Assembly: GCA_037074765.1 (NCBI GenBank)
Contig: JBAMDO010000094.1
Coordinates: forward strand, 62,001-126,000
From: Mansonella perstans
Lineage: Eukaryota; Nematoda; Chromadorea; Rhabditida; Onchocercidae
Reading direction: 5' to 3'
DNA length: 64,000 bases
In this document: positions 13,401-31,917 of the stretch, one piece after another
Numbering within the stretch: position 1 is the first letter of the stretch
Layout of the letters: each line of letters opens with the position of its first letter
Translations under genes and position numbers: made by a program
The notes under the pieces: generated by a model
Database searches by the model: none
The model's input: only the letters and a program-made list of their open reading frames with translations
Told to the model about the DNA's origin: nothing

Positions 13401-16400
13401 TACGACTTTTTCTTCCTTATGTTGTCCATTCTCTCAAATAAGTGTGAAATATATTCACTCAACTAATTTATGTACTACTACTACCACTAATAATAATATT
13501 CTTCTTCATATCTAATGTTTTACTAAGCATAATGGAACAATAAAACTTTTACGAGGTAAAACATATACTTCAAAAGTGAGTCAAAAAGTTATCGTGTTCG
13601 ATTAGTTAAATTGAACTGAAAACTAACATCAGCCAACGTGCTATCTCAAAATATTTAAAGATAATTAAGAATAGAATGAAGTTCAATTTAATAAGATTAA
13701 AGTTATTTGATTGATATTAAAGTAAGTACTAGTTATAGCATTTATAATTGGAAATACTAAAAATATTTTAAAATTCCGTAATCCATTTCACTCATCGCCT
13801 TTTTACATACACTGCAGTAAAATATCTGTCACTGTTGGGTGCTACTGTTTCTATATTGTGTATCTTTTAACTTTTACCGAATGTGCAAATGGAAGAGTAA
13901 GGGTTGAGATAATGTAAATTAAAGTCTTGTTCGTTAGGAAGAAGGTTATCGTATCCAAGTACAAATAACCTGTAATTACATGGCCATCTGTTCCACTTGC
14001 AAAATAATTGAGCATTGAAGGAACAAAAGAGTCGATAGGATATCCCGCTGAGAGTACCTTAATTATTATTGCGTTTTTAATTGTATGAGAAATGGTGGTT
14101 AATGTTAGTGGTGAGCGTGGTAGTATCCTGTAGATAGTACCAAATTCAACGTCTTCATATCGTTTCTTCTACTAATTTCATTTAATAAATCTGCACCGTC
14201 GTTCTTTAGAAAGTTCGAAATGACCAAATCATCTCCTTGAATTAAGCCGACAAAATCGTCAATCATAATTTAAAACTTAAATGCTATCCCTTCAGATATT
14301 AAGAAATATATACAAAATGAAGGATTATGAATTTCTACCTTAAATTTTTCTAAGATAAAACTAAAGTTATAATTTGAGAAATCGGATGAAAAAATTCGGA
14401 AATCTACAAAGATTTATCCAAGAAGCAAAATTTTAACTTCTATATCTAATCACTAATTGAAATTCAATGCAAGCATTTCGTTAGGAATGCGTCAAATTAA
14501 AAAAAATTACCGTAAAATGTCTTAAAAAATGCAAAATCTCAATTTGAAGAATTTCTATTCACAATTTTTGACAACGTTGCATTCAAAATGCCAGCACTGT
14601 CTGTTGAAATTTCTTTCTATTCCTGAGCAAATCTGAAAGGCAGTATTAACATTTCAAACTTAACAGATGGCCGATGTGATCCGACAGTGACATTTCTTGC
14701 TGCATAACTCACCAATTTTTATCACAAAATTTTTTTTTTTTTTGAAGAAATTAGAATTTCACCTTCTTGTCCTCAACGACCTCTACCTGAAATTCGCAAA
14801 AATTTCATAGCTCAGTGATAGTTAATGTTTCATTAGCATAAATTAGTGTGAATGGTTAAATGTGTCACATTGGAAACCCCCCTTGGCTAACTAACATTTT
14901 GAAATGTTCAATGTTTGCTTCCTCCATGAAATGCGCTGCATTAAATGGAATCAACTCAGGAAATTAGTTTCTAGCTGTCTTATTCTGGCCAACAGCAATA
15001 TCTTGACTGATAGCACTGTCTTGGCCAACAGCAGTCGTAATAGCATGGATCATTGATTTATTTTGCTCTTTAATTACTACAATTCGTAAATAATAATCCA
15101 TTAACAAATCACTTTCCTCAAGATCTCGAAAGAAATTTCATATTTTTCAGAGTCTTACAACTGATTAAAAATAGTATTAATGGTCTTGGAGTTCATTAAT
15201 TACCTTTTCTCAAATCCCTTTTTTTAACATCACTTGTACGTACCTGTTCGCAACAATTAAAATCTTAATATTTTTAAAATACCATTCCGTTTTGTCAATA
15301 AAACTTGTTCGAAGAATTTAATACGTTCTAATATGAATCTTGTTTTTTTTTTTTCCTCTCTCTTTCCAACGTTATTATCGCAATCTCCCTCATCTGTTCA
15401 TTTTAACAGCAATTTCTCTATTGGCGTTGTTATGGCAAAGTTTTCAGTCTCTAGAAGGTGTGCAAATTACACTGTCGTAACAATGATGAAAACATTTCAA
15501 TTATATTTGCTTTAATATGATCCAAGGTACATTAATTTTTAATTTTCGAGTCCTAGTTTAATTTTTAAATTAATTACAGAATTTCTATTTATACCAATAT
15601 TTTTTAGTTTGTATTAATATTTTAGAAATCTTATTTTCTTGCTATTCTTTGATCTTAGCAATACCATGTATAGAGAGCTAGCTGACCTGTCCTCGAATTC
15701 AAACTGCATAGAGCTCCTAGCTGACCTATTCGCTCGTTCAAAATTACAAGTATCAGTTTCCTGGCGCAGTATTAATTACCACGGAGGAAGTTGTTACTTT
15801 GACCCAAGGTTTCATTTTAAAAAAAAAGAAGCTGAAAAACAATTCCAATTTTACCTCTTGAAAATTGCCAAAATATATTTGTCTGTATTTGATGTAGACA
15901 GCACCATAACAGCAATATAATAAATACATGATTCCACTTTAATTTGAAATTTACTTCATTTATTTAAATGATTTTTAATATACTTGTTATTGCATGCTGA
16001 AATGATGCTAAGAGATGATTGTGTTTGAATTTTATTTCAGTGCTCTCTCGGAGTGCAATGATGAGTGTGTGGAATTGCTACAGAGCAATGGGACAGTTGC
16101 TGCTGGTAACAAATGTGCTTAAGTGGGTTCAAAAGGCATTTTAACCAATTATTCTGACAGGTCGAGGAAAATTTTGATTGATAATTCACATAAAATTTGG
16201 CATTTCCCGCAACATTTTATCCTCGGCAATTTAACTTTCGCCGCCAACATAACACAACTAAAATCATTGCTTCACTCGATTTATATTACACTGCTGCTAA
16301 AGCCATTTCAAACTGCATCATTATTTAAAAAAAACTCATAACTGAACAAATTGATCTTGCTCATTTGAAATATGATTGCAGATTAAAACTAACATTTTGC

Positions 16401-16892
16401 GTTAACTTAACGAAAAATTAACGGTATCAATCGAGCAAATGAGTCATTGCTTAAAATTACACAGGAAAGGGTAAAACTGGTTTCTAATTTCCCAAAAAAT
16501 TACTCCAATAATGAAAAAAATATGGAAACATGTAAAAAATCCTGAGTAAATTGTAATTTGATTAAGAGGTAATATTAAGACTAAAGATTTTTTTCAACTT
16601 AGTTCAACAAACAAGAAACTTAGAGCTAAGAGTGCAATAACTATCCAAGCTTCGAAGTACACTTAAGAGAAGTTCTAAACGTCGAGCAAATCATAATTTA
16701 GTCATCACGTCGAAATAATTCTCGACAATTACTTTTGAAATTACTAGGTCAAAGAATGGCCAATAAGGTTAAAGAAAAAAGATTTTAAAAAAAAAAATGC
16801 TAACCTTTTTTAGTTATCATTTTTAGAGCCATTTTATCCAATTTCATAGGTGTTTTCTTGGGATCATCATCGGGTGAGTTGAGTGCATCCAT
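4425..16892 (-). CDS. N-terminal exons of an unrecognised protein, 12.2 kb first intron
   Basis: Two minus-strand exons join in phase. Exon 1 (16892-16805, 88 nt) starts ATG and ends in AAAAAAG before a GTTAGC donor. Exon 2 (4602-4425, 178 nt) follows a long poly-pyrimidine TTTTTGCAG acceptor and ends at a GTTAGT donor. The split codon gives Glu, and both exons stay open in the same frame, about 88 residues in all. The protein begins MDALNSPDDDPKKTPMK, is highly charged (Lys, Asp, Glu) and ends exon 2 with DLFIEPAGDYDIVYSDYN. There is no signal peptide and no membrane segment, so it looks like a cytosolic N-terminal region. The remaining exons presumably lie left of the window. I do not recognise the family. 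The very long first intron is typical of regulated, often neuronal or muscle, nematode genes, but that is only suggestive. Confidence 0.6.
6071..6319 (-). other. Coding-like ORF inside the long intron
   Basis: This 82-codon minus-strand frame opens with a TTG, not an ATG. It encodes a plausible-looking peptide ending SLLLQELQTIFNH before a stop. Its composition (balanced polar and hydrophobic residues, few homopolymers) is more protein-like than most frames in this intron. I see no clear acceptor or partner exon and recognise no family. It could be a terminal exon of a nested or decayed gene, or chance. Confidence 0.15.
7640..8420 (+). pseudogene. Decayed BEL/Pao-like retroelement remnant (tentative)
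   Basis: Broken plus-strand frames carry short motifs resembling nematode BEL/Pao polyproteins. Near 8132-8166 there is a 'WTVPKL' stretch like the WTV.KLR element of the gag region. Near 8264-8300 there is a 'PVCLIGHDLL' stretch like the VLIG.D element after the protease-like domain. Their order and spacing agree with that family, but frames are interrupted by many stops and no LTRs were found. The call rests on two short motifs, so chance resemblance is possible. Confidence 0.25.
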
Positions 16893-19766
16893 TACATGAG
16901 ATCTTTTTTTTTTAATATATCACTGTGGTCAAACTTGCTTAACAGTGCAAAGGAACGATCAACGATGAAATTTTTTCTGCTCAATATTTAATGCAACATC
17001 CCCGAATGAATCTGAAATATTGAAATTCTTAATAGACGGAACTATCTTACACATAGCAATTTGTAAACATTAAATATTACATGATCACTAAAATTAAAGA
17101 TGTGAATGGACAGTACTTCAAAGAACAGTAACAAATGACTTGCTTTTAGATTCATTTATCAAAAATGGAAACACGCATAATAACAATCATTACCTATCTC
17201 CATCTCACGTCTTGCTTCCTTGCTAATTACAACAGATTTATACGTATATATAGATTCGATGCCTAGTTGACAAATAACTAAACAATTAACATCATAAGCT
17301 TTTTCTGAACGTTTCAATAAAAGATCGGATAATTCTTATCCCAGGCTTATCGTTTGTATCTTACCTCATCACTAATATTAATACTAATTACTTCAGTATA
17401 TATCCAAACAGCTATTATCAGCTAATAATGGCTTTACTAGTTTATTATTTAATCATAAAGTAAAAGTGACATTCAGCTAATGTACCCATAAATTTTAATT
17501 TTGAACTAAAATTTAAATTGATTCAGTAATGATCGACACTAGAGGAATGTAGTGTTTATAGTATAGAGAACTATTTCTCTCCGAGAAATCTTGATGTAAC
17601 TTTCGGCATGGCTACATTTATTTTGTGTGCACATGCATGCATATATAATATAAGAAGAGATGAAAGGGATGGTTGTTAGGAGAATTAATAGCGATGTCAT
17701 CATTAATTCACTATTAACAGCAGCAGTTCATAAATCTAAATGACGACTGGATCCCTCGGGGTAATAAATCAAAATGATAAAGAGAGGCGGGGAAGCGGGT
17801 GGGTCTGGGCCAAGATTGTCCCTGAAGTATTTGTGAAGACAAATGACAATACATGATGTGAATGAATGAAAGAAGGTGGTCCTTTGCATTTGGGTAGTGG
17901 ATGAGCGACTTTGTCCCTGAAATTTTAATTCTCTTTTCCTCTCCTCATTTCAACCACTCTTTCTCTAAGAAATAGGAATGACTATGATGATAATGGTGAT
18001 TATGATGATTATAATGATAATGATAATGATAAAAGAAACTGATATTAATGAATGTTAGTGATGAATGAGATCATAATATTATTTACATTCTCTTTTTTCC
18101 TTTATATTTATGAGACATAAAATGAGATGATAATCATTGAGGCAATCGGAAAAATTTTATCAATGATGCGCAAGAAGGAGGAATTATCTGATGAGGAAGA
18201 AATTTACATTCACTACTATTCCCATAAACTATTCTTATTTTTCGTCTAAATTCACTTCAGCTTAATATCCTACCAATGACATTTATCAATCACAAAAGGA
18301 ACTGAACTTTCATCATTACAAAAATAAATTCTAATACGTCAGCTGTGTATAATATTACACTGAAAATAGAACTTCTAATTGTTACTAATTATTCTACAGT
18401 TTTTCAAATTTCAAATACTCAGACTTAACCAATTGCTATTTTGTTCTTCTTACGCTTTAAAGAACATTTAGGAAAGGATATTTATCATAGTGGTGTAATG
18501 TATTAAGACTTTCGTTTGAAACAAATACTTGAAAAGAATGTATGGATTTCATTTTAAAGGTCAAACGTCATTTTTTGTCCTACGAGATTGGCTCTTTACA
18601 ATTACTATTTAAGATGAACTAAGAAAATGAAATTAAACATTTCTATAATACTATTAATTTTTCAAAAAAAACTTAACGGTATGTAAGGAAGATATGATGA
18701 TTACAGTGTGCTTGTTAAATGAGTATTGTTCCTGATCTTACGATGTTATAGAGGAAAATTTACGCGAATGCCTGTTGGTCGCTGGTTGTAAGAAATCAAT
18801 AAACTCTGTTGACATCGGGTTGATTTACGAAAATAAAGATTTATAGTGACAAGATTGACATCACTGATATGTCTTTCTCCATCCCAGAACCCTTTAATAT
18901 GTCCATTGTCATCATGCCTTTCTACTCACCCGATGAAGTCCAATTTTCGCCACCATTCCCCGTTTCCCATTATTAAACGATCGAGAGAGCATGTTTTCCA
19001 CATCTTTCCAGTTACATTGACGCAGTAACTAACCTTCTAGGTGAGGTTGTGATACATCGCCACAATCAAAACGTCAAGACGCCTTCTATTAGTCTCGAGG
19101 TCAGCATATTAACGGTGCATGTTACAAAGCTATTATATTATTCTAAAAAATTCGAATATGTTCACCACTGAACTAATAGTGTAAACATTTGAAATGAAAT
19201 TTTATTTCTTAAAACATAAAATAAATTTAAGAATTTTTGCATGTCTAAAATATAAGTTTTACATTCTACGTTTCGGATATGATATATTTCCAAAAGATCA
19301 TTTGAAGTTCATATTGATGATAATTAGCAACACTCATGCCATCACTTTTATAAGCAGTTAACTTGACGATCATCTTATTCTGTCGATATAGGAAGAATAT
19401 CTGCTGCACAAGAAATATTAGACTGCAGTTGGGAAAAAAGATAAGGAAATGCTATTGTAAACAAAATGGTCCGTTTATTGAGCCATAAACAGTTTTATGC
19501 GTATTACGCGATACAGTTACGTAACTTTCGATATCGCAATTTCAGCAGTTCAGTGCAATCGACATCATTATCAGTAATAAGTATCACGATACAGCCAACC
19601 ATAAGGTCTCGTCCTGCAGAAATATTTACGCACTTCATCGTAAACAAATAGCAACCATGCAAATGGTACTGGGGTCATTGCCCAGGAAAGCCTGCAATAA
19701 TTTGACTGAATCATATTTTTTTTAATTTGCTGCTTAGTTTGTGCACATCAGTTGAATCTGTTAAGG
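16893..19766. other. Upstream region of the long-intron gene
   Basis: No gene is supported here. At about 17630-17900 there is a block richer in G and C than its surroundings, containing purine-rich runs, followed at 17978-18035 by a (GAT)/(GATAAT) microsatellite-like stretch. Because the minus-strand ATG lies at 16892, this block could be its promoter or 5' untranslated region, but no defined promoter element was identified. The left boundary of the ATPase 3' end is at 19767. Confidence 0.35.
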
Positions 19767-26603
<6,837 letters not shown>

Positions 26604-27880
26604 CCTAAATGTCAGATCCAGCCGAAAACTAAAACCGTAACCACAACAATTGTTATATTTTTCAGAAATGACATTATTTGTAGGAAAAAAATTAATTGAA
26701 ATTTACGTATGTCGCTTGCAGCAGAGCAAAACGTTACGCGAGGATGCTTACAGTTCTTTTGTGGCATTTTTTAATTTTGTTTATAGATCATTATTTTACA
26801 ATCAGAAATATTTTTCCGATGTTTCTTCTATAAGTTTTTTTTTTTGATAGAAAGGTGTCGATATGCTTGCTTCTTCCTGCTTCTTCTTTTCGAATTGTTA
26901 AGGATTAAACCATTAATAATTCCCTTTCTGGAGCGAAGTTCGAAATCTAGAATTTTTCAGCAATAAACCAAAAATCAACTTCTGACATTTCTATTCATCT
27001 GAATGCAAAGCATATCAAGCTGTATAACAAATTAACTGGTTCACAATTTCAGTTTAGCAGATATAGACTACCGGAAATCGTAATAAGAAATTTATTTGTA
27101 TTTTGGATTGAATGAAAACGCAAGCTGTTTATTTTTTAAACAGGTCAATAAATAAACGATCTTGTACAAACACTGCATCTTAGTTTCGATACGGTCAGAA
27201 CTTATATTTGGATTTGAAAATTCTGTTACGAAGAAAGGATTTGTACTTTCTATATTTATAGCATAAAATTTTCCAGAATTTTAAATGATAGAATTCTATT
27301 ATAGTACTGAATGTAACTTTTTGCTGCTTAGTTTTATTAAACTTTGTCAAGTACCAAAACGGTCATAATAATTTTCCAATTTGAAATATGTGTGATACAT
27401 TAGTGATTATTATCTTTTGATGAACATGATAAATTAAGGCACTGTTGGTATGCATTCTAGGAACATCGTATTTAAGTTTAGACATTGAAATACGCCGCCT
27501 TCATATGTCTCCATTTATTAGGTCTCTTTTAGAACTCTGAACTGTTTGATACATTTGGCAATAATTGTGACAGCACTCCATGGTCGTCCCGATTTTACTT
27601 CGTTCTCTTTCCTTTTGATTTAGAAATTGCATTTCACGGTACTGTGTTGACAAAGTTTATGCTACTGTGATCAGCATAAATTTTCTTCCGGCATGCTATT
27701 GATTTTTCACATTGTATTGCAGTGATAACCTAAAAATTTTTGATGAAAGATTCATTTAGAAGTAGAAAAGAATTGAAATTCACAATCTCGGAGTTGATTT
27801 TTTCTACTTTCATTTCGAGAAATCTAGAACTTACCAATAGATCTCCAAATATTAATCCTATAGTTAAAAGGTAAGCTTGT
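26604..27880. other. Intergenic region between ATPase and aquaporin
   Basis: This lies upstream of the ATPase start and downstream of the aquaporin stop, both on the minus strand. It should hold the ATPase promoter and the aquaporin 3' end. The ATPase ATG is directly preceded by an acceptor-like ATTTAG, so its mRNA may be trans-spliced there. No other feature was recognised. Confidence 0.5.
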
Positions 27881-29575
27881 TTAAAATGTTATTAGTTTGC
27901 ATAAGAAATTTGAAAGAATGAACCAGTAAATTAAAGCAGCAGCGAGAGCAGAAATCAAATCAACAAGAAAGGGTATGTAAATGAATCGCCATTCATCACA
28001 CACGGATAAAAATATGTATGCCGTAGAAGTTAAGCTTATAGTTCTCGCAAGATTTGCTGCTTGACCGATAGTGGAATATCCAATAAAAGTAATGATGGCC
28101 TGAATTTTCAATTCTTTCCTCAAATTGCTGTAGTATCGTCTCATTAATCTTTAACTGCGTAGAATTAATTTACCAATTATTACTGGATTAAATAAATCTA
28201 AATTTATGCAATGAACAATTCAAACAATAAAATAGTCATACCCGTGCTGCAGATACAGTCGTAGCACATAAGGCACCGTTCCTACCGCGATTAATGATGC
28301 CTGTGAACAGGTAAGCACAGCAAATCAATGTGCTCAATGTTAGTTCCATGAAAAAATACTGCAAAATAAAACGGAATTCAATTAATTAGCCTTTCCGGCA
28401 AATATTCTGTTCATTTCATTAACTAATGCATGAATTTCCAATTTTAATGGTTCAATTTGATTTTGATGTTGTCTTATTGAAAATGTTCTCCGACTAACTT
28501 ACAAATTAGAACAGTGTCGATGCAGTATATGTAATTCAGAAATTTTATTCTCCATAACTGTTACTTTTCAAGACTGTAATTCATGTATAACATAGTCTTT
28601 TGTAGATCATGTCAATTAACAACACATTTTACAAAAAATGTTTCACCTGTAAACGATCTGTTGCATATGTATCCGTTCTTGACCATTCCATTGCTGCATG
28701 CATTATTCCTGTAAATTCGCTGCTTTGTAGAATGCATCGCGCATAAACAGCACCAAGAAAGGCTCCAAAAAATTGCATAAATATCATGAAAAGACCAATT
28801 GCCAAGCGACATTTTCCAACAAATATTACTGACAACGTTTGCGCTGAAACCTCAAAATATACATTTTCATTTATTTGGACTTTAGAATTCCAAGAATAAA
28901 TTTCAAACTTATGAATCAATGTAGATTTTCGAATTTAATATTGTACTCTTTCTTATTAATCACGATCTGCTCCATCACTTAGCCTTAAAAAAGAAGAAAA
29001 TTACCCGGGTTCAAATGTGCACCACTGAAGCGCCCCAAAGAACACATCAATGCGTACAAAGTAAAACCGTCTATCAATGACACTGCTAACTGCGTATTAA
29101 TTGTATGCAAATATGAAAGAATACCTGGAATTGAAGGAATTTTGGTTGAGATGGAATTTCCTAAATTATTGTTTGAATGGATCCAAATATTAATAGAATC
29201 AGAAAATTCATCAAAATTTGATTATTTTCCCTTCACAAAATTTGATTATTATTTAATAATGAAACTTACCAAAAAAAGTGAACATGAATGAGCCAATAAA
29301 TTCAGCAGTGGCAGGTATGAAAAAATCCATCGGACTTGGTCTGTATTCATCACTGAGCAGAAGAAATAATGATTCGGGAAAAATCTGTACATTTAGGTAA
29401 CTACTATTAAAAACATTTTTTCCAACTTTGTTGGCTACTATCGTTGGCTACTATAGTGTTGATTCCATTAGTAGAATAGATATTCAAAATTACATAAATC
29501 GAAATACCTCGGACTGCGTTCATTCGTATTTTCTCTGTAAGATTCAAACAATAAACGTTGAACAATGGGTTCCAT
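27881..29575 (-). CDS. Aquaporin with NPA and NLA pore motifs
   Basis: This is a six-membrane-span water or solute channel of the MIP family. Six exons join in phase: 29575-29508, 29403-29270, 29124-29005, 28843-28647, 28358-28242 and 28099-27881, giving 284 residues. The conserved half-repeat begins PATAEFIGSFMFTFFG. The first pore motif GAHLNPA is created across the exon 3/4 junction (Asn at about 106). A QFFGAFLGA helix follows. In the second half the motif reads NLAR (about 228-231): Leu replaces the usual Pro, while the selectivity-filter Arg after it is kept. Unorthodox nematode aquaporins of the aqp-9 to aqp-12 kind are the likely relatives, but I cannot assign one. Exon 2 could appear to start at a later CAG, but only the acceptor at 29404-29405 keeps the frame. 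Confidence 0.92.
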
Positions 29576-29586
29576 AAATTGAAATT

Positions 29587-29790
29587 ATGGAAATTACCGG
29601 AAATACAACTTATCCGTTTCAGAGATCAATAGAAAAAGAGCATGTGAATGTCACAGGCGACTCCAAAATTATTACTATGGAAACAAGGAAACTAAACAGT
29701 TATTTTGATGATAGAGGAAATCAGAAGGAGCCATATCATATTACCATAAGAGAAGCAGTGATTTTTGAACATGTGGAAAATCTAATTTAA
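29587..29790 (+). other. Small ORF head-to-head with the aquaporin start
   Basis: This is a 67-codon ATG-to-stop frame on the plus strand that starts 11 bases from the aquaporin ATG on the other strand. The peptide is hydrophilic (for example NVTGDSKII and EPYHITIREA), with composition like real protein rather than intron. No splice partner and no recognised domain were seen. It may be a small gene sharing the aquaporin promoter, or chance. Confidence 0.2.
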
Positions 29791-31917
29791 GTGAAATTTA
29801 AGTAAAATGGTATTTTTGTTTGGGAAAAATTTTACCGTTACTTCATTTTTCATACTGTTCCAAATGTGGACTCTCTGAGTTCATTTTGCCTACGTAACAA
29901 TTTACATAATTAATTTTGTTTCATAAATATTAATATTATAAACCATACGATATGAAATCTATTCAAAACTACTGCTGTCCAGAAGTGCTTGTACAGATGC
30001 ATCACTTCTGATCTGAATGAATTCCGGTCTTCCAGCGTTTCCGAAAGCAAATTATTGAATTAACTGGAAATCCTAATTGCATTTATTTAGTGATTTAAAA
30101 TTTGCGGAACTTCAAATTTTACACCAAATCGAGCGGAAAGAAGTTTAATGTGTTTCGTTTTTTTTTTCCTCTCCGTATTGAGCTCTTGAGCTTATTTTCT
30201 CTCATTTTTTAAAGCTTATTTTCTCTTATTTTTTAATATATCAAAGCATAGTATTTTAAAAAATGCTTCTGTTGAAATCATTTCACATTTGTTGTTGTAA
30301 AAGCTCAGTTTCTGAGGAGCAAAAAAACATGTATATTTGGAACTTTTGCAAGCATTTTAAGCATGTTATCAAATATGCGATACTCATAGTTTATTGATTC
30401 TAACGTTTGAAAGCAGAAGTATAAATTGAAGCCAAGAATAAAATTTTCGTTAGTCCTAGTTAAACAGTAAAGAGCAGAAGAAAACTGTTAACAGCAACTA
30501 TTTCCTCACATTTAAAGAAAATTTCACAAAACATTTGGTCAGAAATGCTTTTTTCATAAAAAAAAAATGTAAGGGTACTGCAATATCTTAAGGTGTAATA
30601 ATGATATGACAAAGATGCTCTTTTTAAAATGTCCCAAAGTATCTAATAAAGAGTAAGGAATGGAAAAAAGTCAAGTGATTACACATCAATACTACATTGG
30701 TATACCATACCGAGAAATTGAAAAAAAATGGACTTTATATTTTTTGCAAAATTTACAATTTTTTTTAGTCTATTGAGAGATATGTATGTTACATGCAAAT
30801 CAAATCACATTTATTCAATAGTATCAGCTAATTTACAATCTTTGCGTGATTTCATTTTCTAATTTTCCCGTTATATAATTGGGAGTTTGCTAATAAATCC
30901 ACCGTAAATGTTGAAATAACGATTAAAACTCGGTTTACCCCTTAAAATATGCTCCTTGTTTATTTCATCAACAATAGTGATATATGCAGGAAATCAAAAC
31001 TGGTTGTTTTTAACAAAATTGTAGCATGAGATTCCTAGATAGACTTCAAATAATGGATTCTTTATTTATTAAATATCAAATAATTAAGAGATATTGTATT
31101 TACAGTCAAGTATATCAAGAAATATCTTAAGTATTAAGAAAAAAAAGACGTCTTTGCTTTCCCTAATTATGACAACAGCAAAACTAAATAAAACCTATTA
31201 TCATATTACCAAAAAATTTATTTCAAATATATATTACAGGTTTTCAGAACTGAAAAAATACCAGCAATAATATTTATATTAACGTGGCTACTTTATACCT
31301 ACAACTATATTCGTGTTCGTCTATCTTGCATTAATTATACGTGACAAATAAATAAATACAATGAGTTTAATTCCTCAAAAAAAAACTCTAAGGAAGAATT
31401 TTTACATTGGCTTAAGCTCGGTTATTAATGAAAAAACGTGAAATAATGATCATAATTAATGAAAATAAACATATAACATTATTACATAAAACATTAGAAA
31501 AAACAGATAATACACAGCAATGGTCCAATTATTATAAAACTATAGATATTCTTCTAACTTTACACAGTGAATAGTTTACTTTACACAGTAAATAATTTAA
31601 CTTTGTACAATAAATAATTAAGTACATTATTAGTTAAAATGAAATATTCAGAATCGATTCTGGCTCAGCAGAAAATTTAAAGAACTCAGAAACGAAAGCT
31701 AAAATTTGAGTCCTGAGAATCACAAATAAAGTCGAAAGCACTGCATGTCTCAGTATTTGTTCTGAAGCCTGGCATTTCGGAACCAATTTTTCTCCTGCAA
31801 TTGCTTCATAACCGAAAAATTGTAGCGAGACATAAAAACATTGCAGTAAACATGTCTTCTCTTCTTTAAAAAAGAAAAGAACTTGATATTCTTTACATAA
31901 AACATATCAGCTTGAAT
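29791..31917. other. AT-rich intergenic region
   Basis: No gene is supported. There is a 25-bp near-duplicate of a TTATTTTCTCT-type segment at about 30190-30240, and loose repeats of a TTTACACAGTAAATAAT-like string at about 31558-31620. The region should contain the aquaporin promoter at its left and the 3' end of the following minus-strand gene at its right. Confidence 0.4.

Larger units (their letters stand above)
4603..16804 (-). other. 12.2 kb first intron
   Basis: This is the interval between the two phase-compatible minus-strand exons. It is AT-rich with scattered short ORFs that lack splice-supported structure. It includes a decayed retroelement-like stretch around 7.6-8.4 kb and a coding-like ORF at 6071-6319, both listed separately. 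No RNA gene was recognised inside it. Confidence 0.5.

Noticed and set aside
26650..26847. 65-codon plus-strand frame upstream of the ATPase
   Set aside because: It ends in a poly-T Phe run, has no splice signals, and lies in the likely promoter of the minus-strand ATPase.
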